A stretch of 64,000 bases of DNA from Lagopus muta (Eukaryota; Chordata; Aves; Galliformes; Phasianidae). Shown here piece after piece: positions 39,401-49,800 of the stretch (positions within the stretch are counted from its first letter, which is position 1; each line of letters begins with the position of its first letter). The stretch lies in contig NC_064437.1 of NCBI RefSeq assembly GCF_023343835.1, positions 16,859,501 to 16,923,500 on the forward strand, given 5' to 3'. The notes beneath the pieces were generated by a model, which did not search any database, was not told the origin of the DNA, and saw only the letters and a list, made by a program, of their open reading frames with translations. Both the position numbers and the translations under genes were made by a program.

Positions 39401-40439
39401 ATGAGATTAATAGAATTTTAAAAGCACTGAGCTTTTCTGTTGCTAATAATAATCTACACGCTTAACTTCCAGTTAGAATAAGATGAACACAAGATACAAA
39501 CCCAAGTGTTTCATAATATAACCAGTAAATATGGAGGGTTTTGATAGAGGTGTTTTACTGAATGGTTCTCTATTACCAAGCATTTGAGCCTTTTTCTGAA
39601 ATACCTGCTACAACACTTCAGCAGGAAGTTAACAGGGCAGAAGGAAAAGGAGGTGTCTGAGGCAACTTTTTTTTTTTTTTGACCTTCTAAACTATGAGAA
39701 AGATAAGGCAAAGACTTATTACAGAGAAAACAGATGACAAACTCACTGCTTCTACTATCACTGTTTAAGAATATACCAGACAACGGTGTCCAAAAGCATA
39801 CTGAAATGCTTTTAAAGACAAAGCTACTTGAAGAGGAAATTGAAATACTGTATTGAATAAACAACTGAATGGATTAATGCATGTTGATAGTTTGGTGTAT
39901 TTTTTTTTTCCTTCTAAGATTAAATGCTCTTAGTTTATTCTAAATCAACTATTTCTTTTATTTCTGGATTCAAAGTGACCAAAGTTCTGCTCTACAAATT
40001 CACATCCATTCCTACCTCTCCCATCTGTTCCTTTGCTAAGTAAACGTTATTTTTCAGTAAACTGGAAATTCAGTTCCAGTTTCTGTTCTGCTGTGAACAT
40101 TACTGCTTTCTCCTCCATCTCCACTATACGGAGGAGCAAATCACTCAGAGGACAAACTGAGTGAGTGTTGCTAGTTCATCTAATCAGATGGCTTTTGGTG
40201 GACGTCATGAAAAAAAGAGGAAACTGGAGTATCACAGAAGAGATGTAAAATGGTTTTAAGATGACTCCCTTTAATGTCCTTCTATGCTTGGGATCTTTTA
40301 GGCACATTAAGGTCATTTTCAGATTTTCCATCATAGGTATAAAGACATTTTCTTGAATGTAACTTAAGACTATAAAGTGAGTATTGCTTTCTAGAAACCT
40401 CGCACGCCTTATGAAATGTTAAGACCAGGCAAAAAAGCG
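39401..40439. other. Upstream flank of the CpG island
   Basis: About 1 kb of AT-rich sequence with poly-T runs at 39667-39680 and 39901-39909. No exon or repeat was recognised before the abrupt change in base composition near 40440. Confidence 0.6.
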
Positions 40440-40909
40440 GGCAAAGGAAGCAGGCACGTGCTCTGCTACTGGAGTTGCCGGAGGAGCGCGGCAACAAGAA
40501 GTTCCTTACAGAGACGGAGCACCGGCGCAGCACCGATGGCACAGTCGTCTTTATTTTTGAAACGATACCGGTTGTCAGCTACAAAGGAGACCACGGTCTG
40601 TGTCTCTATCAGACAGACTCTCACACAGGGCAGGAGCTCTCCCAAGCGAGACGGCGCCCCGCGCTCCCGGAAAGCCCGCCGACACGAGGAGCACCGCCCA
40701 TTTCCACGGCGCGCCGAGCCGCGGCCGCGCCCCGTTCCCGCCCGAGGCCTGGCAGGCTCGCGCCGCCTCACGGTCCGGGCAGCTGATGGCAGAAGCTTCA
40801 GGCACGCCTTCTGCGCGCGCTCGGAACTCCGGCGCATGCCCCGTGGCGGTGAGGGACGAGGAGCGGAATCCGGCGCTCGGCAACGTTCGGCAATTTCCGT
40901 GCAGGCCCC

Positions 40910-40992
40910 GCCGCCATTTTCTCGCAGGCTCTCCGTGCTTGTCGGTTGCGCGGCTCTCCGTCCCGCTGGTCAGCGCTTTGTCCTGCTCGGCG
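40910..40992 (+). other. PTBP2: PTBP2 5' untranslated region (minimum)
   Basis: The stretch from the YY1-type motif to the ATG is GC- and CT-rich (CTCCGTGCTTGTCGG, GCTTTGTCCTGCTCGG) and very likely part of the 5' UTR. The true left boundary cannot be fixed from sequence. It would lie further left if upstream starts are used, which would bring two upstream ATGs into the transcript. Confidence 0.6.
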
Positions 40993-41000
40993 ATGGACGG
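40993..41000 (+). CDS. PTBP2: PTBP2 coding exon 1 (Met-Asp-Gly start)
   Basis: PTBP2 (nPTB/brPTB) is a nuclear RNA-binding protein with four RRMs that binds CU-rich RNA and mainly represses alternative exons during neuronal and germ-cell development. This exon contributes only eight coding bases: ATG GAC and two bases of a Gly codon. The start is chosen because the context is strong (G at -3 and G at +4), the donor GTGAG follows directly, and joining to 42521 gives the family N-terminus MDGIVTDVAVGVK. A coding stub this small after a CpG-island 5' UTR is typical of PTBP family genes. The frame stays open upstream as far as an ATG at 40786, noted as a finding. Confidence 0.93.
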
Positions 41001-42520
41001 GTGAGAGCGACGGCCGGGGCTGGCGAGGGGGTGGGACGAGGCCCGGTCGGCCGCGGCGGCGGCCGTGCCGCCCGCTCGGCTCCTGGACCTCTCCGCGCGC
41101 CGGGTCCCGTCGCGGCTGCGGGGCGTGGGAGCGGCCGCCGCCCGGCGGCGAGGGGACGGCCGGGTTCCGGCCGCGGGAGGGCTGGGGCGCGGGGTCCCGC
41201 GCCGGGTGGGGAGGGGGAGCTCGGCCTCCCTGCAATGCGGGCCCCTGCCGGGGTTTCGGGTTTACGCGGCCGAGGGCTTTGGGCCGCGCGATCCCACCCC
41301 CTGCTCTGTGTGCTGCTGCCCCGCGCCGCCCTAGGGAGCCCCTCGGCCCCGCCGTTGCTCCCGGGCGCGGGGCGAGGAGCCACTCCGTGCGGCACGCGGC
41401 GTGTGTTGGAGCGGGCTGGGGAGGAGGAGCGATACCGGCGGGAGCTCTTTTGTTTTAGCCCGGTAGCCCTCTGGCTTCCTCCCTTCCCCAGGTAGAAAGA
41501 TGCATTTGTGTATGTGGGAGACGGGCTGTAGGAGCCACGGAAAGGAACGCTCCGGAGGAGCCGGGAGGCAGCGAGGGCCTCGCTTTGGCGGGCAGAGGGC
41601 TCAGGGCCCGAAGTTTTGGACCCGGGGAGGGAGGGAGCTGCTGGCTGCTGCCTTCATCAGTTTAAACACAGCACCTTCCTGCTGCCAGATGCCCAACAAG
41701 TTATTTGTTCTGGCTCAAACACAGAAGCAATCCCTTTGGCATGCTTTAGGAGCGTAACCTTTCAACTTTGAGAGTTTTAAAGGCTTATTATGGTTACTTC
41801 TGACTGTCATGTTGGGAGTTACAAGTCCGGCCGAAGAAGTCTTGGCACTGATGGGTGTTGTTACACTGTGGAATGCTTTCACCCGTTCATATTTTACTTT
41901 GTGTTTTTTTTTTCTTTTTTCTGGTGGTGTTTTCTGCTACCTTTGGAGTTTTGTTGCATAGTGTAAGTTACAGCGTTCTAGCGTCTAGGAATCTGCATCT
42001 AGGAAGATGGTGTACCGTGGCGTACCTGTTGCAGAGTTCCATGTAGATAGGAGATCTGATGGTTAAATTTTGATACCAGCCAATGTGTTCTTTTTCCAAG
42101 CTCATTTCAAAACCTGTGTTTATTGCTTTCTTCTGTAAGGAGTTCTCTGAGTTGAACTGGATGCCTAGTTACAGGGTTTGTGAGAGAAGTTCTGTGTTTA
42201 CTTTTAAGTTCTTCCTTTTTTCACCCGTTTGTGATCTCACGTCATCCAGAAACCCATGTTTCCTAAATGTACTGCCTAGTAGTGTGTTGCATTGGAGTAA
42301 TGTTTACCTGAAACTTTGAAGTCTATGAGCAGGTGGAGCTTCCGTAGTTTTCTCCTTTATATTCTGTCATCTTTTTATTCTTTGGCCACATTTTTTGGAT
42401 TGGGAAAGTTGTTAACTAATTTGACTCCTAATTACTCTGGTGTTGCAGAACAAACCAACAAAAGCCCTTGGTTTTACGAGAACAAGTTGGTTGACTTATG
42501 TTTCTTTTTTTTTCTTACAG
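41001..42520 (+). other. PTBP2: PTBP2 intron 1
   Basis: 1,520-bp intron with GTGAG donor and TTTCTTTTTTTTTCTTACAG acceptor. The first 600 bp are CpG island with many G runs (41175-41217). The rest is AT-rich. No internal exon is evident. CCCTTCCCCAG/GTAGAA at about 41491 resembles a back-to-back acceptor and donor but lies in a short intron. Confidence 0.88.
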
Positions 42521-42551
42521 CATTGTCACTGATGTTGCAGTTGGTGTGAAG
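42521..42551 (+). CDS. PTBP2: PTBP2 coding exon 2
   Basis: This 31-nt exon is flanked by a long polypyrimidine tract with ACAG and by the donor GTAGGA. It completes Gly3 and encodes residues 4-13 (IVTDVAVGVK), ending in phase 0. From memory, mammalian PTBP2 has Glu at residue 7 where this sequence has Asp, while the paralogue PTBP1 differs more (IVPDIAVGTK), which supports PTBP2. Lys13, the last codon, begins the basic pair (Lys13-Arg14) that forms the first half of the bipartite nuclear-localisation signal known in the PTB family. The other half (KKFK) is in the next exon, beyond this window. Confidence 0.96.
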
Positions 42552-45500
42552 GTAGGATGTGCTCTTAACAAATAAGCGGGTACACTGCTGATACAAAATG
42601 AACTGCTTTGAGCATGTGTCATTGCAAATTTTAAGACTTTAAGCAGTCACTGTCAGCTGATATTTAGTCAGCAGTATATGCTTTATTAACAAAAAATCCC
42701 TAGAGATAAATTGGAGGCCCTACACAAAAGACACTTCTAGGCACTAGACTGTAAACAAGAGTTCTAAATTAATGTAGTGCTATCAGATTCCTATTTTAAA
42801 GCTTTATTTTGCAGATTATTTTCCCAAACAATGCTGTCTCTTGTTTTTTGTTGATGTTTTCGTCTCCCCTCATCCTCTTTCAAAATAGTTAACGCTGAAA
42901 TTAAACAAAGTTGTTTTATCAATACAGGAAAAAGAGAGTGCTAGAGTTTACATAGGCAGAGAAGTAAACGTTTTCCTTGCTTGATTTTTTTCTCTCCAAG
43001 TTTAGTTACAAACTTATCGTATTTGTTGAAACAAGGAAGGAGTTTCCTGTAGGTTATTAATTATTTATTTAACTTCTGTATCCAGTTTTGTTGCAAGAAC
43101 TGGATCAGTACTTCATAAAAACATCTTGAGAAATAATGAGAATGGAAAGATCTGTGGGAGAAGAGAACTTAACTTGTTAATTTCAGGGTATGCATGAAAG
43201 TCTTCTTGTGAATATGGTCTCTCCCACTTGTCTTGGGAGTTTGAAGCTGTGTTGCATAGCTGCCTAAACCTGAGGCTGGTTTATGCTGCTTGGTGAACCA
43301 GGTTTTGTGTAGTAAAGCTGCCTGGCTCAGGTTCAGTAGTGGTTCTGCTGGATTTGGGCTAGCCCTTACATAATACAGTTAGCCTTTAGATAACAGTAGC
43401 TACTGTGTTGGGTGAACCTGTGTTATGTTTGAGTAAGCTCTCTTCTAGGAGGAGTTGTAATAAACTGTATGTTCTGAACCTACCTGAGTCCATGTGTGTG
43501 TTCAGTATTGCAGATATATCATTCTTGTACAAAAAGTACAGTTATTAAAGTACTTCTGTGGGAGCTCATTCCATTCAGAAATACAGACTGGTACAATTGT
43601 TTTCCCCATTATCTGGGAGGACAGTGTCAACTGCCTACAACTGTAGAAGTGTATTTGACAGTTAAACTCAAGTCTTTCAGAAATAAACTGCACCACATGA
43701 AGAACTTTGTGGCAAAACAATTCATAAAATCACTCTCGGTCATTTCTAATGAAGAAGCAATTTCAGGCAATCCGTGTATTATTTGAACATAAAATTCTGA
43801 TGTTCTTAATTCAGAAGTTGATTCAATATCAATTCTTAGTATGAGTAACTTAGAATCTTAGAAGAATTTGAACATTCCTGAAATACTTTGTGTGTAGAGC
43901 AATTTTGGAACCATATTTTCAGGTACTAGCAAGACAATGAATGAAGGCACATCGAATGACATAACTACTTCTTTCTGCTGATTGTAGAAATTGTGGATGT
44001 AATATAAGAAAGGCAAGGGAAGTGTATCAGAAAATGATTAAGTTAAATACAGGGAAATGCAAGCAAGTATATAAAGACATGATCTTTGTCACGTGAAAAT
44101 GGTATTGTTGATATGGAAGGAAACAATCTATACACAGGAGCATAGGGAAGAAAATAAAGACAATGGTTTTCTGAAGGAAGCTGTTAATAAATAGGATAAG
44201 GTGGACTGTCTCGTAGAGCTTCTGTAACTGTCAGGACACCAAGAAGAATGTGACGTGGAATTTCTTACCAATTCATATTCATGTTTGTGTAAGCAATCTC
44301 ATGTTGGCTCTTGTCATATTTTCTAGAAAGCATTGTGAAACACTTGTGTGTTTCTTTTCTCCGGTGGATGTTTGTGCCTATTAAGAAACCTAATGCTCTA
44401 AAGCTGGGGGATACTTTACCTTGTAGTAAGTATAGATGATAGGGAAAATTCATGGGGCTTTAACTTAGCTGTCATCTGTTATTAGGGTTGTATTGGGAGT
44501 GGGTAGAGAGCAACTTTTGAGTGCCAAGGTCTTGCATCAGCAGACTTAATGCTTGTTTAGTACTGCTTTTATCATGATTGGGCAGCCATTAGAAGCAGAC
44601 AAGGATTTATCTGTGCTTGCACATGGTAACTTACCCAGGCTGTTTGTGTGACCTTACATTTGAAGTTTTTTGTACCTGCTGTATGTGTGCTGATCAGCTA
44701 TAGAGCTTATTTCCTTATACTTGGAGAAAAGGCCTGTGACCCTTCTCTTAGAAAATACGATTTATCAAAATCATCATCAACTATGGAAATTGTATTAACT
44801 ATTTTGTGGCAGGCTGCTTTTGTAAGCAGAAAAGTGAGCTTGTTAGCTATGTTTTAAACCCATTTGTTAAGACTAGTAGTGGAAGTTAGCAAGTATAGAC
44901 AGGGGGAAAAAAAAAGGGTTTTCAGCTCTGGGAACTGTATGTAAGCAAGTATAAATAAAGGGAATAATTGCTTTTAATATTCTCAGTTATATAGTCTAAC
45001 TGCAAATTTCTAATGAGGTTGTAAAATTTAAGTTATTACTGTTTATTTGTGCTATGCAGCATGGCTTGATTTAAAGCATTTTTGTTCAACCAACTCTTGA
45101 GTGTTCCATCTTTATTTTATTTGTGTGCTGAGTCAGAAGAAATTAATACCAAAAGCTGAGGAAAGCATTTAGCACAAAATGAAGGAGTGGAGAAATGATG
45201 AATGTTATTTGAAAGCTTGGTTTGCGTGTTGTAAATGTGGTGTTCTGTCTAAAATCAAATGTGTAATGAGAACATACTTCCCGGCTAATATCTGTCAGAG
45301 AAGCAGTCTGCTTATTTTGTGGAAGAATTAGGATATGTCAAAATGCAGATGACTTGTGACCATAATGTTAAGTAATTCATACTTTATTTGATATGTAGTG
45401 TCTTGTTTGGCTGACTTGGAATTCACGGCGTGCTTTTGCACAACGTACACCCCTTTCAGTACAATTTAGGTAGCAATATGAAAATACTGAGTTTTAACTC

Positions 45501-46838
45501 TGTGTCAGGTGTTACTTTGTGAACTCCCACTGTTTATAAACAGTTGTACAAAGTTTTTCGAGTAGAACAACAGATTTGAGGCTTCCAGTAGCGACAGTAA
45601 TACTGTGTCGAATGTTCCTTCTTCAGGTTTCCATTTCTTGAAGAAATTCTGTACATCTTAAGTTTATGGATTTGTTTGTGCACGCTTTTGAAAATTGCCA
45701 TGTTGTATAAAATGTTTTTTTCTGACTGTACATTTTAGTTGCTCTGTTTTTTATTATGTGTGGCCCATAGTATTTAAAACAAAATGGCATTCTAAATTTC
45801 AGGGAGTTTCAGAGACAAGTTAGCATCTTATGTCTGTAGTCAGTGAGGATTGTCAGTTTTGGCATTTTGACATCTGGATCCAACAGCTGTAGTTAGAATT
45901 GCTGTCTTGTGTTCTCCTTACAGTTATAACAGTTTGATCTGGCCAAGTAAACTTACTTGGTACTTGGAGTGGTGGAGGCCTTTAGACACAGTGAATATAG
46001 GAAGTATATAATCTGTCTTTTCTGTGGAGAAATAATGAAAATCTTCAGAGATACAGAAGCTGTGATGTAAAGAATATACCTCCCAGAGATGCAGGGAATA
46101 ACTGTATAGTTATACAGTGAGCTGCTAGTTGATATTGATAGTTCTCTTTGTAAGCGTGGGCCACTTCAGCTTAATGTATCATCTTTCTCCCGATTGGCAC
46201 AAGTAGCTGTGCAGTGAATGTGGCCTGAGCAATTGAGTGACTCATTTGGGGATGTGCATTGCACGTTTCAGGACGGCTGCAGTCAGTTTGCTTATGACAT
46301 TCTACCTGATGAGCAGAAAAAGTGGTGGGGCGAGGGTTTTCTTTCTTTGTTTGTTCTTCTAATACGTGTACTTGGTACACAGCATTTGGGAATTTGTAAC
46401 ACTGTGGAGCTGCTTTGGGTTACAGTCTGGCCGAGAGCAGAGCTTCAGCTGCCAAATGTGAACAGCCCAGGTTATATCTAGGAAAAGAAAGCTCATGTAT
46501 TACTGTAAATACAGATTTGTTTTGAAGATCTGGGAGAAGGATTTTTTCCCAAGAGTGAGAGCATCAACTTTTTTAGAAGGCTTAAGAAAAGAGGAAATTC
46601 ATTGGGATTTTAGTTGGTAATGTTAGGGTTGGGTGGGAGATGTTAGAACATAGCATACTAGTGCTTTCTGTTAGCTTTCTGACAAGTGGTCTATCACAAA
46701 GGTCCTCTTTTCCCTGATTGCTGAAATTTAACACTGTGGAGGAAAGGCAGTAGCTAAAACCAGCACAAAGTTGAAGGAGAGAAATAAGAGAGCACTGAGA
46801 AACAGTGTTTGTAAGTACTCCCTAAGCAGTATTCAGTG

Positions 46839-46862
<24 letters not shown>
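46839..46862 (+). repeat. Poly-T tract
   Basis: A run of 24 T on the sense strand in intron 2. Confidence 0.98.
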
Positions 46863-46869
<7 letters not shown>

Positions 46870-49800
46870 AATTCTGAGAGATTTTCCTAGGAAATGATAG
46901 AAAACTGGCTGTTTTTTTGCTACTAATAATGGAGAGCTTCATTATGGTGGAAACATATTTGGTCATATTGTAACTTTTTATTTAAGCTGTTTGTAATATA
47001 CTTTAAAAAGGAAGCACAGAAGTAATCTATTAGGAATTCTAGCAAGTTAACAATAGATAAGTTTAGCCTCCCTTTAGGAAAAGAGAAAATGTATTTTAGT
47101 AGATTTTTTCCTTCTGTTTCTTTTTTTCCCCATGATGTACTGTTTCACCATGATGGTCATCATTCTTAAATAAGAGGAGGGCAATGGAAGCGTGGGAAAT
47201 GGATTCACTTATATGGACAAATGCCATGTGATGATCTGCTTTATTTTTTGTAAAATACTGGAGTGTTTTTCATACTAATTGGGCTGTTAGTAGGTTAGCC
47301 CAAGTTTCTGCTAGGGGCAGTGGTACAAAAGCTGTTTGCCTGTGAATTGGAGAAACTGTGTTAGCTGGGATAATGATTACAACTGTATTCAGCAATATTT
47401 TGTTACAGCAGCGCTAGTAAGGAAAAATATTCTGAACATTCTAACAGTGAAGTGGGAATGATGTGTGGATTTATTTCTTCAGCAGGAGTATGTAAAGTAT
47501 GTCCTTGATGGCAAAAGCGACTGAAACAATACAATGAAAGACACCTGTTTATGAAAGATGTTAAAATGGACCCTGTTGAAGGTGGCTTTCATATTTTTTT
47601 CTCAGGTCTAAGTCTGCTACAATTCCTCCTTTTTATTTCTGTAACTTTTTTTCTTAAGGTGACAAAATGATTGGGTACTATGTCAATTAAAAAAGAAAAG
47701 AGAAAGCTGAAAGTGGAGAGAGAATAAAAGTATTGAAAATTTATACTGTGAATGCTTACAGGAAATTTCTGTTGTCTGTTGCAAATTGGAAGTCACTTTT
47801 CCTTTGTAAGAGAACACCTAGACTTATGTATTAATTGAGAGGACTGCGGGAAGAGAAATGTGATCATATGCCCAATCTGAAGAGCTCGATGAATGTCAGC
47901 ATTAGGATGCCTTTCCAGTTTCTTAGAACTCTGAGATCTGTTTTCACAGGCAATTGAAGCTGCATTCCAGTTTTTCCTGCCTCTGTGATACCTAAGGCAC
48001 AAATGTTTGAATTATCATTTCACAAACCTTTCTTGGGAACTTAACCAGGTTGAAACTGAGCTGACATGGTTATGACTTACGTCTTCTTTAGTGCATCGGT
48101 GCAAATCTGACATGACTGCATGAGCTTTTGTAGCAACATAGATTTTATGTGTCTTGAGATGGGCAATAGAAACAAACTGCTTAGGGCCAAGGAGAAGATA
48201 GGACTGTTGCTTTTGGTTGTGGTGTTGGTTTTAATGAGATTGTGTTTTTACAACCTACGATGGGGACCAATGTTTGATTTCAGGCTTATGTGCTGTGCCT
48301 TTTATTAAGCTGTAAATACATACAGCTGTTTTTAGGTTTTCATAGATTCAGTTCTTCCTTGAATACCTAATGTAATTATTGCATTAAAGATTTTACAGTA
48401 GCACTGGAACTTTCCATTCATTGTTACAAGTATAGCAGGTGGTCAAGTAGGAAATAGGTTTCTGATGGCTCTTTTAGGGTTGTAGAAACTGCTACAGAAT
48501 AACACTTCTAGACGCCATCGTATTATTCTGACCGATAAGGTAAGAGCATATCCAAACGGTATCTCCTGAGTGAGCTATTATTGCCTGTTCCAGTTTTCTC
48601 CCAGTTATGTACATCTGCTTCAGAGTAACTGTTTCTGTGCTGGTGAAAGCAGAATAATAAGTCTGACATACTGGAATAAATGATCTTTGTACTTCATCCA
48701 GGGCATTTGAAGTGTTGACTTGTCTTTGGCTAGATTTCTGACTGAAGTCTTTCATTATGGTTTCAAAGTTTGAGTTTTTAAAAGAAGCTGAGTGGCATGG
48801 TTTAAGTGAAGGCTCTTAGCACTTCAGTGTCCTGGTGAAGCATGCCCATCTTGATCTCAGATGCTTTGAGAACTTTGGCTCTTTTTTCACATTGTTTTGA
48901 TTGAGAGTCTGGAGGCTTTTCACAGGAGTGGAGACTTGTCTCCTTTCAGTTTTAAAGGCTTCACATTCCCTTGTGCATGCTCAGTTTCTGGGAATTCTGT
49001 GGTATGTGTTGGGCTTATAGTTGAAAGACAAAAAGCAAACTTTTTCCTAGATAGATCCTTACTTTAATATTTGTGGACTCATTATTTCAGTTAATTGTTA
49101 GGAGATGTCCCCAGCCAACCATATATTGTTTACAGCATGGAAAAGGATTGAAATAGGGAGAAAAAGAATACAGAGGATAAAGTATGGGAAGGCAAACATA
49201 TTTTATCCTGTTACTTCACAGGGAATTTAAGGCCAAGTGATGTAATAGGATTCTGAAGCAGTCATGAAGACATACTCCATATATATAGGGTTCTGATGAA
49301 GAGATAATAAGCTTATAATTGAAATTACGTGCTTTATAGAATACCATGAAACAGCAGCAAATTTCTTTTAGATTTTATGTATTGACTTGGTTTGGCCTGT
49401 CCTGACTGAGTCTTCTGTGTTCCTGTATATGTGAGAGGTGTAGCAGTCTCTTCATTAGGAAATTTGGTGTATGTGTTTTGATAGCGGTGTGCAAAGTCAG
49501 AGAGTATGGCAGGTCAGGTATTTCCTTTTCACCAACAGTATTTATGTTGTGTATTTATGCAGTGTTGCATTAGAAATGTATCCTATTAAAATAAGGCATT
49601 CATTACATTCTGTTCCATCACGTATAAAATGGGGGGAAGAAAAAGAAGAGCACCATATTTGGGTGTTTAAAGTGTGTTGCCCTGTCCTTTCTAGCATCCA
49701 TGCCCCAAAGTTAATTCAGCTGCTGGATGCTGAAGTAGTTGGCTTGCATGTGTGTGTCTTGGAGAGGGATGTTGCTGTCTACGTTAGAATTCTCATTACA

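Larger units (their letters stand above)
40440..41640 (+). promoter_or_regulatory. PTBP2: CpG-island promoter of PTBP2
   Basis: An abrupt change to GC-rich, CpG-dense sequence about 1.2 kb long surrounds the first coding exon. No TATA box is visible upstream of the start codon. Likely elements are an NRF1-like GCGCATGC at 40832-40839, a YY1-type GCCGCCATTTT at 40910-40920 (YY1 sites of this kind often sit just downstream of the transcription start) and an ETS-like CCCGGAAAG near 40667. The island extends about 500 bp upstream of the start codon, enough for dispersed initiation or divergent transcription. The transcription start is inferred to be about 40850-40920. Long open frames across the island on both strands arise from its lack of A/T-rich stops and are not genes. 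Confidence 0.9.

Noticed and set aside
40798..41395. Minus-strand open frames of 141-145 codons in the CpG island
   Set aside because: Same cause: GC-rich sequence without stops. No domain and no independent splice or start evidence.
40416..41495. 359-codon open frame on plus, the longest in the window
   Set aside because: It lies wholly in the CpG island, where stop codons are rare. It is Arg/Gly/Ala/Pro-rich low-complexity sequence, crosses the PTBP2 exon 1 donor in another frame, and overlaps open frames of similar quality on the other strand. Only its portion from the ATG at 40836 matters, as a possible overlapping uORF.
41480..41500. CCTTCCCCAG/GTAGAA in intron 1 as an extra exon boundary or recursive splice site
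   Set aside because: Intron 1 is only 1.5 kb, no exon frame links it to exon 2, and GC-rich pyrimidine runs are common at the island's edge.
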